Below, in pieces: positions 1 to 8,141 of a stretch of 25,459 nucleotides of DNA. Both the position numbers and the translations under genes were made by a program. Under the pieces are notes generated by a model that made no database searches, had not been told where the DNA came from, and saw nothing but the letters and a program-made list of their open reading frames with translations. Position 1 is the first letter of the stretch. Every line of letters begins with the position of its first letter. Origin of the DNA: UBA6022 sp035704495 (GTDB taxonomy: Bacteria > Patescibacteriota > Saccharimonadia > Saccharimonadales > Saccharimonadaceae); contig DASSWW010000033.1 of assembly GCA_035704495.1 (NCBI GenBank), positions 1 through 25,459 of the forward strand, written 5' to 3'.

Positions 1-549
1 ATGGGCGCTACTCGTCGGCTTGACCATTACGGTGCCGAAACTGGCTGGCAACCGCTGTTTATTGTGGCCGGTGTGGGCGCGGCGATTATTGGGCTGGGGC
101 TTGTTTGCCAGGCATTACAAATTTTTGTCAGCATCAAAAACCGCAAACAAAACTTGGACACAACGGGCGACCCGTGGAATGGTCGCACGTTAGAATGGTC
201 GACTGTTTCGCCAGTACCCTTTTACAACTATGCAGTTATCCCTAGTGTCTCTGAACGCGATCCGTTCTGGGCCGCCAAACAAGCCGGCACAACAGTTACC
301 AAAAAACCACACTACACCGATATATATATGCCAAAAAACAGTGGCGCTGGGATTGTTATCGCGGGCTTTAGCTTTTTAGTTGGATTTGCTGCCGTTTGGC
401 ATATTACCTGGCTAGCCGTTGTCGGAGTTATCGGCGCTATCGTCGTGCTGATCATCCGGCTTTCCAACGATGACAACGAAATGACCATTACCGCTAGTGA
501 ACTAGAAAAACTAGAATCTGCACATATACACAAAGGAAAACACGCATGA
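1..549 (+). CDS. cyoB: Cytochrome bo3 ubiquinol oxidase subunit I, C-terminal part
   Basis: C-terminal 182 residues of the haem-copper oxidase catalytic subunit; the gene is cut by the window edge and the first ATG is internal. Subunit I oxidises ubiquinol and reduces oxygen to water while pumping protons. The fragment matches the end of the E. coli CyoB family: a hydrophobic helix near residues 18-40, the conserved stretch GDPWNGRTLEW, a PFYNYAVIP segment, a HMPKNSGAGI-like segment (here YMPKNSGAGI), then two closing membrane helices (about 115-153). The haem and copper ligands lie upstream of the window. Its stop overlaps the cyoC start by 4 nt (ATGA), so the two are translationally coupled. 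Confidence 0.95.
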   Translation: MGATRRLDHYGAETGWQPLFIVAGVGAAIIGLGLVCQALQIFVSIKNRKQNLDTTGDPWNGRTLEWSTVSPVPFYNYAVIPSVSERDPFWAAKQAGTTVTKKPHYTDIYMPKNSGAGIVIAGFSFLVGFAAVWHITWLAVVGVIGAIVVLIIRLSNDDNEMTITASELEKLESAHIHKGKHA

Positions 550-1145
550 GCGCACTAACAAAACAACCACTGGTCGAACATACATCGGACAGCAAAACGA
601 TTCTTGGTTTTTGGGTATACCTGATGACCGACTGTATATTGTTCGCTAGTCTGTTTTCCACCTATATCGTTTTACACAAAAACACTTTTGGTGGGCCAGG
701 CGCCAGTGAACTATTTTCGATGCCAGACATTTTGGTCGAAACGCTGGTTCTGTTGACCAGCAGCTTTACCTGTGGACTTGCTATGCTTGCGGTGCGTCGT
801 CGTAATGTTAATTGGTCGATGTTCTGGTTTGGATTTACCTTTGTTTTAGGCGCGATATTTTTAACAATGGAACTAACCGAATTTCACCATTTGGTCGCCA
901 CCGGAAATAGCTGGGAACGAAGTGGCTTTTTATCATCGTTCTTTACATTAGTCGGCACTCACGGTCTGCACATTGCCATCGGCCTGCTGTGGGTTACGGT
1001 AATGGGCTGGCAGCTCGTCCGACGCGGCTTTACCACAGGTGTCGTACGGCGACTGACACTATTCAGCATGTTCTGGCATTTCCTTGATATCATCTGGATC
1101 TTTATCTTTACCTTTGTTTACCTGACAGGAGCATTACAACTATGA
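546..1145 (+). CDS. cyoC: Cytochrome bo3 ubiquinol oxidase subunit III
   Basis: 199 residues, close to the usual ~204. Subunit III is an integral membrane protein of the oxidase with five helices; it carries no redox centre. Visible family features are FWVYLMTDCILFASLF near residue 22, MELTEFHHL in the middle and the late segment GTHGLHIAIGLLW. The last helix ends in IWIFIFTFVYLTGAL, as in other CyoC proteins. The start ATG overlaps the cyoB stop and the stop overlaps the cyoD start by 4 nt, so it is the second of at least four coupled cyo genes. Confidence 0.95.
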   Translation: MSALTKQPLVEHTSDSKTILGFWVYLMTDCILFASLFSTYIVLHKNTFGGPGASELFSMPDILVETLVLLTSSFTCGLAMLAVRRRNVNWSMFWFGFTFVLGAIFLTMELTEFHHLVATGNSWERSGFLSSFFTLVGTHGLHIAIGLLWVTVMGWQLVRRGFTTGVVRRLTLFSMFWHFLDIIWIFIFTFVYLTGALQL

Positions 1146-1510
1146 GTCTTCATGATACTAAAACAAACGACAATCGTAGTTTAATTTCGTACTCCGTAGG
1201 ATATGTGTCTTCAATTATTCTGACACTAGTCGCGTATGCTCTGGTGGTTAATCAAATATTTGCCGTTTGGACGACCGTATTTATTATCTCGGGATTGGCG
1301 GTGGTGCAGCTGTTAATCCAATTGATGTTCTTCCTTCATTTGGGTCAAGAAGCCCGACCGCGCTGGAAACTAATGGTCATGTTGTTTACATTAGTTATTT
1401 TGGTGATTATTGTCGCTGGGTCGCTATGGATTATGTTTGACCTAGATTCGCGCATGATGATGACACCAGAAGAAATGATTAAGTACATGAACCGACAAAC
1501 TGGCATATAA
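1142..1510 (+). CDS. cyoD: Cytochrome bo3 ubiquinol oxidase subunit IV
   Basis: 122 residues with three predicted helices (about 17-36, 42-65 and 75-97), the usual build of the small CyoD subunit, which helps assemble the oxidase. The segment QLMFFLHLGQEARPRWKLM between helices two and three is typical of the family. The C-terminus is slightly longer than in E. coli (about 109 residues) and Met-rich. The start overlaps the cyoC stop (ATGA) and the TAA stop shares one base with the cyoE ATG (TAATG). Confidence 0.93.
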   Translation: MSLHDTKTNDNRSLISYSVGYVSSIILTLVAYALVVNQIFAVWTTVFIISGLAVVQLLIQLMFFLHLGQEARPRWKLMVMLFTLVILVIIVAGSLWIMFDLDSRMMMTPEEMIKYMNRQTGI

Positions 1511-2382
1511 TGTTCGATTCGATAAAAAAATATTATTCACTGACAAAACCAGGCGTCCTGTACGGCAACGCACTAACCGTCGCTGCGGGGTTTTTCTTGG
1601 CGAGTACCTACCAGGGTGTCGTTGATTTAGGATTATTCCTCGCAGTCTTTATTGGTTCTAGCCTCATTATCGCCTCGGCTTGCGTTATCAATAACTTCCT
1701 CGACCAGGACATCGATACATTGATGGAACGCACCAAAACACGCGCGCTTGTGGCGGGAACGATCAAAGGCTATCGAGCTGTTATTTTTTCGACTATCCTG
1801 GGGCTTGTCGGTCTGGCGATTCTAATCTTATTTACAAATTCTCTGGTTGTCTGGCTGGGGATTATCGGTTTTATCACCTACGTACTATTCTATGGAATGC
1901 TATCTAAACGTATGTCTGTTCATGGCACACTCGTCGGTAGCGTGTCGGGCGCGATACCCATTTTGGCTGGCTACACAGCGGTAACTGGCGTGATTGATGT
2001 GGGCGCTGTTATTGTTTTTGTTATTTTATTTGTTTGGCAATTACCAGAATTTTATTCGATTGCCATTTATAGGTTAAAAGAATACAAAACAGCGGGCGTA
2101 CCGGTCCTACCTGTCGTCAAAGGCATCAAGCGGACAAAAATAGAAATCTTCATCTATACCCTGCTATTTGTTATTTCTAGCCTGCTATTAACGGTATTCG
2201 GTTACACAGGATACATTTATTCCATCGTAATGGCCGCTATGGGCGGCTATTGGTTGTGGCTGGCCATCAAAGGGTTTCAAGCAACCGATAGCGACCGTTG
2301 GGCACGCCAAATGTTCGGTTTTTCGATGATAATAATTTTAGGATTTTGCGTCATGGTTTCAGTCGGTCCAGTACTGCCGTAA
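1510..2382 (+). CDS. cyoE: Protohaem IX farnesyltransferase (haem O synthase)
   Basis: 290 residues; UbiA-superfamily membrane prenyltransferase that adds a farnesyl group to haem B to make the haem O used by the bo3 oxidase. The first Asp-rich motif is intact: N61-x3-D65-x3-D69 in NNFLDQDIDTLMERTKTRAL. The second conserved loop EFYSIAIYRLKEYKTAGVPV is followed by LPVVKG, as in other CyoE proteins. Eight or nine hydrophobic helices are visible and length is normal. It closes the cyo operon by one-base overlap with cyoD. It implies a haem B supply, made or imported, outside this window. Confidence 0.95.
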   Translation: MFDSIKKYYSLTKPGVLYGNALTVAAGFFLASTYQGVVDLGLFLAVFIGSSLIIASACVINNFLDQDIDTLMERTKTRALVAGTIKGYRAVIFSTILGLVGLAILILFTNSLVVWLGIIGFITYVLFYGMLSKRMSVHGTLVGSVSGAIPILAGYTAVTGVIDVGAVIVFVILFVWQLPEFYSIAIYRLKEYKTAGVPVLPVVKGIKRTKIEIFIYTLLFVISSLLLTVFGYTGYIYSIVMAAMGGYWLWLAIKGFQATDSDRWARQMFGFSMIIILGFCVMVSVGPVLP

Positions 2383-2385
2383 CCG

Positions 2386-2394
2386 TGATACAAT
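2386..2394 (+). promoter_or_regulatory. Extended -10 promoter (leaderless gene at 2401)
   Basis: TG-A-TACAAT ends 6 nt before the ATG at 2401, which puts the expected transcription start on or next to the A of the ATG. There is no Shine-Dalgarno sequence upstream. The box lies directly after the cyoE stop, so the next gene can be expressed without cyoE. Confidence 0.6.
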
Positions 2395-2400
2395 ATTGAT

Positions 2401-2670
2401 ATGGTATTACTTATTCACATTATTATCGCTATATCGAGCGTCGCCTATACAACGCTATTATTGATTCAACCGTCACACACAAAACTACGCGTCAGCTACG
2501 CGTTAGTTGCCGCCACACTCGCCAGCGGTACCTACCTGACTATCCTTAATCCAGCCCAAATGCTGCACACCTGCATGGCGGGATTGGTTTATGCCAGTTT
2601 GGTGACAACTGGTATTATGATTGCCCGGCACAAAATGATTCGCACCGCCCGCCAGCAAGCAGAACAATAA
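2401..2670 (+). CDS. Small three-helix membrane protein, unknown function
   Basis: 89 residues with three hydrophobic segments (about 1-20, 30-48 and 56-75) and a basic, soluble C-terminal tail. I do not recognise a family. It follows cyoE by 18 nt on the same strand and could relate to the respiratory chain by position only. The start is chosen because an extended -10 box ends 6 nt upstream and no other start has a ribosome site. A strong bidirectional hairpin terminator lies right after it. Confidence 0.7.
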   Translation: MVLLIHIIIAISSVAYTTLLLIQPSHTKLRVSYALVAATLASGTYLTILNPAQMLHTCMAGLVYASLVTTGIMIARHKMIRTARQQAEQ

Positions 2671-2684
2671 TACGCGTTAGTAAT

Positions 2685-2716
2685 AAAAAAGTCGGATATC
2701 ATATCCGACTTTTTTA
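2685..2716. terminator. Bidirectional intrinsic terminator
   Basis: Stem GTCGGAT (2691-2697) pairs with ATCCGAC (2703-2709) and is flanked by A6 and T6 runs, so it works in both directions between the convergent genes ending at 2670 (+) and 2731 (-). Confidence 0.9.
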
Positions 2717-2730
2717 TTTATCTACTGTGA

Positions 2731-2946
2731 TTATTTTTCCTGAGACTCGTCAGTTTCACCGAATGTGTCGTCCATTGTTTTTTCCCAGACAGTATCTTGC
2801 ATATCATCTGGTAATTCAGTAAAAGGTACTGTTTCGACAGGTGATGGGTGGTGGCATGCGGGTGCGGCGCTATACGCAGCAACAAGTTCCTCTGCGGTAA
2901 TTTCATCTTGATTTCCATAATTCCAACGTGGTGCTTTTTCTGACAT
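2731..2946 (-). CDS. Hypothetical acidic 71-residue protein
   Basis: Short soluble, Asp/Glu-rich protein with no signal peptide or membrane helix. Only M1 has a ribosome site: AAGGAG lies 8 nt before the ATG. The sequence carries aromatic and His/Pro residues in the middle (PACHHPSP) and a strongly acidic end. No family recognised. A longer reading frame in another phase covers the same stretch but has no ribosome site and was not chosen. It has its own promoter and ends in the shared bidirectional terminator. Confidence 0.65.
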   Translation of the reverse strand: MSEKAPRWNYGNQDEITAEELVAAYSAAPACHHPSPVETVPFTELPDDMQDTVWEKTMDDTFGETDESQEK

Positions 2947-2969
2947 GGTAAAATCTCCTTATTTTTTAT

Positions 2970-2998
2970 ATCATACACCATTTTATATAAAAAAGCAA
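2970..2998 (-). promoter_or_regulatory. Sigma-70-type promoter for the 71-residue gene
   Basis: On the - strand, TTGCTT, 17 nt, TATGAT. The predicted leader is about 17 nt and holds the AAGGAG ribosome site. Confidence 0.55.
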
Positions 2999-3028
2999 GC
3001 ATAATAGTGCGCTACCTATCAAATGTGG

Positions 3029-3036
3029 TATATACT
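3029..3036 (+). promoter_or_regulatory. -10 box just upstream of pgl
   Basis: Overlapping TATATA/TATACT, the former preceded by TGG (3026-3028, extended -10). The box ends 9 nt before the ATG at 3046, giving a leader of only a few nt and no ribosome site. Confidence 0.5.
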
Positions 3037-3045
3037 GACTAGTAT

Positions 3046-3711
3046 ATGGATACTATATATACCGACCATCCAGTTCAAGCAGCGGCCGACCATCTGGCCT
3101 TTGCTATCAAGGATCATCTGGCCGCGGGTAATCGAGTGCTGTGGCTACTATCTGGTGGATCAGGTATTAACGTGGTACTGGCAGTAAGTATGCAACTGCA
3201 AGATATTGACTTGAGCAACCTGTACGTCACGCTGACTGATGAACGATATGGGCCAACTGGTCATCCAGACGAAAATTGGCAACAACTCATCGATGGTGGC
3301 ATGGCGTTATCTGGCGCAACACTCTACCGCCCATTAGTTGGCGAAAATCGCACTACTACTACCGACGAATTTGGCGCCTGGCTGATGCAGCAATTCACCG
3401 CGGCCGATTATACTATCGGCCTGTTTGGTGTTGGCCCCGATGGCCATACGGCGGGTGTCAAACCACACTCGTCCGCAGCTACAGCAACGGCTTGGGCTGA
3501 CAGCTTTGACAGTCAAGATTTTGAACGAATCACCATTACCCCATTCGCCATCGAACAACTGGACGAAGCAGTCATTCAGGCTTCGGGGGTAGATAAAATA
3601 CCAGCGCTAAAACAACTGGTACACGAATCAATTGATATTATTGATCAACCAGCTCAGGTGTTAAAAACCGTTCCAAAATGTACATTATATACAGATAACA
3701 AAGGAGTGTAA
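3046..3711 (+). CDS. pgl: 6-phosphogluconolactonase
   Basis: 221 residues, hydrolysing 6-phosphogluconolactone to 6-phosphogluconate in the oxidative pentose-phosphate pathway. Family motifs of the glucosamine-6-phosphate isomerase/6PGL fold are visible: LSGGSG (35-40) for phosphate binding, TDERYG (64-69), and GVGPDGHTAG (128-137), which carries the catalytic His. Length is typical of short bacterial enzymes. The next gene, 2 nt downstream, performs the following pathway step, and its AAGGAG lies inside the end of this gene. The start has a -10 box only 9 nt away and no Shine-Dalgarno sequence. Confidence 0.92.
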   Translation: MDTIYTDHPVQAAADHLAFAIKDHLAAGNRVLWLLSGGSGINVVLAVSMQLQDIDLSNLYVTLTDERYGPTGHPDENWQQLIDGGMALSGATLYRPLVGENRTTTTDEFGAWLMQQFTAADYTIGLFGVGPDGHTAGVKPHSSAATATAWADSFDSQDFERITITPFAIEQLDEAVIQASGVDKIPALKQLVHESIDIIDQPAQVLKTVPKCTLYTDNKGV

Positions 3712-3713
3712 TT

Positions 3714-4622
3714 ATGAAAATAGCAATATCAGGTCTGGGTCGCATGGGTGGCCAAATCGTACAAAAACTAGCCGAAGGTGGTCACGATGTCATCGCTCAC
3801 AACCGCAGCCGCGACCCTATCGATGCCGCGGTCAAACATGGCGCAACGGCTGCCTACGAAAAAAGCGATGTCGTCGCAGCTTTTCACGGCCATCCGGTGG
3901 TGCTATGGATTATGATTCCCGCCGACGTGATCGACGCCGAGCTGAACAGCTGGTTGGATATTTTACCCGCAGGCAGCATTATTATCGATGGCGGCAACAG
4001 CGACTATCGCGGTGATGCGGCCAGGGCTGAACGTGCAATCGAATTTGATAACATACTACTCGACATTGGCACCAGCGGCGGTGTTTGGGGATACGAAAAC
4101 GGCTTTTCAATGATGGTTGGCGGCGAAAAAGTCGCTTATGACGCTATTACTCCTGCCCTCGATACGCTTGCGGTTCCTCGTGGTGGTCACCAACATTTTG
4201 GCCCTAGCGGCAGCGGCCACTACGTCAAAATGGTTCATAACGCTATCGAATATGGCATGATGCAAAGCCTAGCCGAAGGCTATCGTATGTTAAAAGAAGG
4301 ACCATATTCGGACCTTGACCTGGCAAAAGCTGGTGACATTTGGCAACAAAGCAGTGTCGTGACATCGTGGCTAAACGATTTAACACGCCAAGCTCTTCAT
4401 GAAAATCCCGCCCTCGACGGTATCAGCGGTGTTGTAGCCGAATCGGGCGAAGCTAAATGGACGCTCGAAACCGCCAAAGAACTCGGTATTCCGATGCCGG
4501 CAATCCAAGCCAGCTTTGATGTACGAGTCGCCTCTCAAAACGGTGATATTAACTTTGCCACCAAACTACTAGCAGCAATGCGCAACAAATTTGGCGGGCA
4601 CAATATCGACGGCAAGCAGTAG
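3714..4622 (+). CDS. gnd: 6-phosphogluconate dehydrogenase, decarboxylating, short type
   Basis: 302 residues, the short (~300) form of the enzyme that converts 6-phosphogluconate to ribulose 5-phosphate and CO2 with reduction of NAD(P). The N-terminal Rossmann motif is GLGRMG (7-12), with NRS at 30-32, which suggests NADP but does not prove it. Further motifs are DGGNSDYRG (92-100), GTSGGVWG (119-126) and HYVKMVHNAIEYG with the catalytic Lys172 and Asn176. It forms an operon with pgl and starts after AAGGAG at 7 nt spacing. Confidence 0.94.
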   Translation: MKIAISGLGRMGGQIVQKLAEGGHDVIAHNRSRDPIDAAVKHGATAAYEKSDVVAAFHGHPVVLWIMIPADVIDAELNSWLDILPAGSIIIDGGNSDYRGDAARAERAIEFDNILLDIGTSGGVWGYENGFSMMVGGEKVAYDAITPALDTLAVPRGGHQHFGPSGSGHYVKMVHNAIEYGMMQSLAEGYRMLKEGPYSDLDLAKAGDIWQQSSVVTSWLNDLTRQALHENPALDGISGVVAESGEAKWTLETAKELGIPMPAIQASFDVRVASQNGDINFATKLLAAMRNKFGGHNIDGKQ

Positions 4623-4757
4623 TCCGCTTACTCTATGACAGTATCTTGGCGTATCGCTATATACTGAATTAATATAAACTGTGAAAATTCTTACTTCTTG
4701 TCTGTAAACTGCATGCTACCATAGCAATACAATCAGCAGTAACAAGAGGTATGTATT

Positions 4758-5492
4758 ATGAACGATTTTAATGCACAAGAATCATTCGACAATATTTTAA
4801 CCAGCATTATAGAGTTTTTACCAAATTTACTCGGCGCAATAATTATCCTAATTATTGGATACTTTGTCGCCAAAGCCCTGCAAAAACTCACCCGCAAAGC
4901 ACTCAACCGCGCACGGTTTGACCGAGCGATTCACAATTCTGCCGCCGGTAACGCCGTGTCGCGCATGGTCGAAAGTCCTTCGATGCTCACTGGCAAAGTA
5001 GCGTTCTGGCTGGTATTTATTGGGGCTATTTCGCTTGCGATTTCGGCACTTGATTTGCCGATTCTGAACGATTTACTCAGCGCCGTGTACAGCTATATCC
5101 CTAATGTCATTGCTGCGGTATTAATCTTTTTGGTCGCCAGCGCCGTTTCAGCTGGTGCCGCCAAATTTGTCCAACGGGTCATGGGACGCACCTCGATTGC
5201 CAGACTAATCGCAACAGCCGTACCAGCAATTGTCATGAGCCTTGCGGTCTTTATGATTCTGGACCAATTAGGTATTGCCGATAGTATTGTCAATATTCTG
5301 TTCACCGCCATCGTTGGCTCTATTGCCCTAGGTCTGGCACTTGCCTTTGGACTGGGTGGCCGCGATGTCGCCCGGGGACTACTTGAACAAGCCGCCGACA
5401 ATGCCCGCGCAAACAGCGGCAAAGTAAAAGAAGATGTTCGTCGCGCTAGCGAAAACACCAAACGCGAAGCTTCGCGCATGAAAAATAGCTAA
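4758..5492 (+). CDS. TM-helix-repeat membrane protein (MscS-related, PF05552-like)
   Basis: 244 residues with about five hydrophobic segments. The N-terminal ILTSIIEFLPNLLGAIIILI followed by GYFVAKALQKLTRKAL, and a later FGLGGRDVARGLLEQ, are typical of the conserved TM-helix repeat family related to small mechanosensitive channels. The beta domain of true MscS proteins is missing. The last ~45 residues are a charged, probably helical tail. The ribosome site AGAGG lies 8 nt upstream. A role in osmotic or membrane-tension response is inference from the family. Confidence 0.75.
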   Translation: MNDFNAQESFDNILTSIIEFLPNLLGAIIILIIGYFVAKALQKLTRKALNRARFDRAIHNSAAGNAVSRMVESPSMLTGKVAFWLVFIGAISLAISALDLPILNDLLSAVYSYIPNVIAAVLIFLVASAVSAGAAKFVQRVMGRTSIARLIATAVPAIVMSLAVFMILDQLGIADSIVNILFTAIVGSIALGLALAFGLGGRDVARGLLEQAADNARANSGKVKEDVRRASENTKREASRMKNS

Positions 5493-5519
5493 TATGTAAC
5501 GCGCTTTACGTTACTAAAA

Positions 5520-5560
5520 CAAAGCGGGGATACTCACCACCAGTATCCCCGCCTTTTGTT
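5520..5560. terminator. Bidirectional intrinsic terminator
   Basis: Perfect 11-bp stem GCGGGGATACT (5524-5534) with AGTATCCCCGC (5542-5552), loop of 7 nt, CTTTTG downstream on + and TTTGTTTT on -. It separates convergent genes. A smaller GTAACG/CGTTAC hairpin precedes it at 5497-5515. Confidence 0.88.
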
Positions 5561-5575
5561 ACGTAAAAATCAAAA

Positions 5576-5830
5576 CTAATCGTTTTTGTAATCGTGAAAT
5601 TCTGTATTTAGTTTACGCTCTAGCGCAATAGTTTCGCGCCTAAGCTTTTTCCAATCGTGCCCCGAACCCGCCATATAGTCCGTATCAGACATCGGACTTT
5701 CACTCAACGCAAACATTTCTCTGCGTAGTCGCGCTAACCGTTCTTCGGGTGTTTCAGCGCCGAGTATTTCACCGTGAATAGTAAAGTCCTCTGCATCTAC
5801 GTGTTTATTTAATTCTAAAGATCTCGACAT
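5576..5830 (-). CDS. Hypothetical 84-residue charged protein
   Basis: Soluble, charged, mainly helical protein with the segment ETPEERLARLRREMFAL and a C-terminal RRETIALERKLNTEF that could form a short coiled coil. There is no signal peptide or membrane segment, and no family is recognised. The ribosome site is weak (AGAAAAG), but the start is supported by a promoter about 40 nt upstream and by the lack of an earlier in-frame start. It ends just before the terminator shared with the channel-like gene. Confidence 0.6.
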   Translation of the reverse strand: MSRSLELNKHVDAEDFTIHGEILGAETPEERLARLRREMFALSESPMSDTDYMAGSGHDWKKLRRETIALERKLNTEFHDYKND

Positions 5831-5869
5831 TGTGTACTTTTCTTTCTATCGATTATTAAGGATAAGCTC

Positions 5870-5898
5870 ATTATACACCCACACCATAAAATCGCAAA
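5870..5898 (-). promoter_or_regulatory. Promoter for the 84-residue gene
   Basis: On the - strand, TTTGCG, 17 nt, perfect TATAAT. The -35 box is poor and the -10 box is consensus. Confidence 0.5.
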
Positions 5899-5905
5899 AT
5901 AATCA

Positions 5906-6496
5906 TTATAATTTATGAATTTGTTTCGATCGGACCATTCGCGTGCCAGCGTAGGTTGTTATACCCGCAAGTAGCGCATATATACTGACCAACAAGTTGT
6001 TTACTCCACCTGTTTCAGGTAACGCAGACGGTAGTGGTAATGCAGTCGTTACCTTCTCGTCAGGTGTAGCAACGGCGTCTACTGTCGACGCTTTATTAGC
6101 GACAACAGATTTTTTAGAAATAACAGGGGGAGTCGTAGCAACACGCTTTTTTGTCGGCGCAGCTGTATGAGTTGCTACTACCTTTGGTTCGCTACACACA
6201 ATCACATGGCTAATGCCATAGGTTTTGCCATGTTTATTATTGGGATTCGCTGGTGCGGTCAATTGGCTAAATGGTGCGTGATTATATACAACATAGTCTG
6301 GACCGCCCTTCACAATAACCTTAGTGGCGCCCTGTGGTGCAGTAAATGCGCGTACATCGCCGCCCATTTCGGTTTTGACACAGGTATCACCCCAGTACGA
6401 TGCCTGGTTTGTGACTGAATTTTTCATATGCGCACTTGTCGGCGAACCAATTATGGCCGCTAATAAAATAGTAGAAAAAACTATACTCTTTATCAT
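5906..6496 (-). CDS. Secreted LPXTG-anchored surface protein
   Basis: 196 residues with sorting signals at both ends: an N-terminal signal peptide (about 1-22), and at the C-terminus LPETG (159-163), a hydrophobic helix and a basic tail (RMVRSKQIHKL). A sortase would cleave the LPETG and attach the protein to the wall. The mature part has about 80 structured residues with two Cys (39 and 101) that could form a disulphide, then a Pro/Ala/Val/Lys-rich stalk. No domain family recognised. The ATG at 6496 lies 9 nt after GGAGG; a GTG one codon earlier (6499, 6 nt spacing) is an equally possible start. Confidence 0.8.
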   Translation of the reverse strand: MIKSIVFSTILLAAIIGSPTSAHMKNSVTNQASYWGDTCVKTEMGGDVRAFTAPQGATKVIVKGGPDYVVYNHAPFSQLTAPANPNNKHGKTYGISHVIVCSEPKVVATHTAAPTKKRVATTPPVISKKSVVANKASTVDAVATPDEKVTTALPLPSALPETGGVNNLLVSIYALLAGITTYAGTRMVRSKQIHKL

Positions 6497-6525
6497 CACA
6501 CAAATCCTCCCTGATTTATGTCATC

Positions 6526-6554
6526 ATTATAGCATAATCTTTATTATATGTCAA
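6526..6554 (-). promoter_or_regulatory. Consensus sigma-70 promoter for the LPXTG protein
   Basis: On the - strand, TTGACA, 17 nt ending in TGC, TATAAT. This is a perfect -35, perfect spacing, extended and perfect -10 promoter, one of the strongest in the window, so the surface protein is probably highly expressed. Confidence 0.85.
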
Positions 6555-6605
6555 TATAATGTCATTATTTATAAATATATTACTCTCGGCAGTACTGGTT
6601 ATTCT

Positions 6606-6614
6606 TGGTATACT
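6606..6614 (+). promoter_or_regulatory. Extended -10 promoter for the ThrE-like exporter
   Basis: TGG-TATACT with no clear -35 box. The predicted leader of about 27 nt holds an AAGG ribosome site before the ATG at 6649. Confidence 0.6.
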
Positions 6615-6648
6615 CATCATAGACATATAACCAACAAGGTATAACAAC

Positions 6649-8109
6649 ATGAAATGGTGGCCAAAACTACGAACTAAAAAATATCTAGAAGAGTTAGAGA
6701 CGGTGAACACCGCCTTTGCTCAGTTCGAAAAGTTCGGTGAAACACTGACGCCAAACCTGCGTGCGCTTCGTCTGACGATGACCGTTAGCGATATTTTGCT
6801 TTCTATGGGCGTATCGTCAAACAGCGTCGTGTCAAAGGCACTCGATATCACCGATTCTTACTGCAAAAAACCGGTTCATATTGATGTCAATTCAAACTTG
6901 CTCATGTTATCGCAACTACGTGGTATCGAAAAAGAACCCCTTACCCTCATTCGCCCCGTATCACCGCGAAACGTCAATAATATGACTATTCAGTCCATCC
7001 AACATATGATTTACAAAATTCGTACTGGTGTTTACGATCTAGAACGTGCCGAAATAGAACTAGAAAAAATCATTAATCACCCCCGTACCTATCCATGGTG
7101 GGTAGTCACAATCGGAAATGCCGGCATCGCCGCTGGTGTAACGTTAATGTTTACACAGTCATGGCGGGTCGTACTGACGACATTCGTGATTGGCCTGATG
7201 GTAGACCGTATCTTGGCTTCACTAGCCAAACACGCTGTTCCCTCGTTCTTTCGACAGGTAATTGCCTCGGCTGCTGTCACACTAGCCGCCGCACTTATTT
7301 TCCTATCAGCTCGTTTGGGCGTTGATTTCTTTGTTGGTATGAACCCGACGCTGATTGTTATCGGTGGCATCTTTATGCTGCTCGCTGGACTGGTTATCGT
7401 CGGAGCAATTCAGGATGCAATCGAAGAATATTACCTAACCGCAACTGCCCAATTATTAAAAGTTGGTATGCTAACGATTGGTATTGTCATTGGCATTTTA
7501 ATCGGGCTATACACCGCACGAAAACTCGGGATTGGTATTGCTGTATCACCCGATCCGCTCACATTAAATGGACTCCAGTTTCAGATAATTGGTGCTGGTA
7601 TCGCCGCAGCTGCCTATGCCCTGTCGACACAAACATACGTTCGCGCTATTACGCTTGCTGCTTTGACTGGTGGTGGAGCACTGTTTATTACCTTTTTCGC
7701 CAGCGAATGGGGCATATCAGTCATCCCAGCCAGTGGTGTCGCCGCTATTCTGGTTGGATTGATTGCCTCGTTCTTCTCGCGATTTTGGCGCACCCCGTCA
7801 GCTGGTATCATCGCTGCTGGTATTATACCGCTCGTACCAGGGCTCGCTTTGTATACTGGCTTGATGCAACTAATTAACTACCCACCAGGTGATTTACTAT
7901 TTAACCGTGGCATCGGCACGCTGTTTACTGCACTGGCTACCGCTCTGGCGATTGCCGCCGGCGCGTCATTCGGTAGCCTAATTGGCCGACCGCTCCATCA
8001 AAAAATCACCCACAGTCGAAACTTTACGCCATTTGTAAAATTCATGCGCCGTCAGTTAAAAACTGGTCGTCGTACAAAAAATCACCCTACAGATTATCAA
8101 GTCGAATAA
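6649..8109 (+). CDS. Threonine/serine exporter family protein (ThrE-like)
   Basis: 486 residues. The N-terminal ~140 are soluble and match the ThrE cytosolic part (PF06738 type), followed by about ten membrane helices in two halves (PF06738 and PF12821 type). Recognisable features are HPRTYPWWVVTIGNAGIAAG around 144-163, GAIQDAIEEYYLTATAQLL near 252-270 and IIPLVPGLALYTGLMQL near 389-405. Both halves are fused in one chain, as in Corynebacterium ThrE. Family members export Thr or Ser; the substrate here is not proven. The tail is short and basic. Confidence 0.85.
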   Translation: MKWWPKLRTKKYLEELETVNTAFAQFEKFGETLTPNLRALRLTMTVSDILLSMGVSSNSVVSKALDITDSYCKKPVHIDVNSNLLMLSQLRGIEKEPLTLIRPVSPRNVNNMTIQSIQHMIYKIRTGVYDLERAEIELEKIINHPRTYPWWVVTIGNAGIAAGVTLMFTQSWRVVLTTFVIGLMVDRILASLAKHAVPSFFRQVIASAAVTLAAALIFLSARLGVDFFVGMNPTLIVIGGIFMLLAGLVIVGAIQDAIEEYYLTATAQLLKVGMLTIGIVIGILIGLYTARKLGIGIAVSPDPLTLNGLQFQIIGAGIAAAAYALSTQTYVRAITLAALTGGGALFITFFASEWGISVIPASGVAAILVGLIASFFSRFWRTPSAGIIAAGIIPLVPGLALYTGLMQLINYPPGDLLFNRGIGTLFTALATALAIAAGASFGSLIGRPLHQKITHSRNFTPFVKFMRRQLKTGRRTKNHPTDYQVE

Positions 8110-8141
8110 GCTATTTATTATACTATTTTATTTTGCCAAGA

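Noticed and set aside
2718..3002. 94-codon - strand frame overlapping the 71-residue gene
   Set aside because: No ribosome site; the 71-residue frame has AAGGAG at correct spacing and a promoter.
5093..5479. 128-codon - strand frame inside the TM-helix-repeat gene
   Set aside because: Antisense shadow of a gene with a recognisable family; no ribosome site or promoter.
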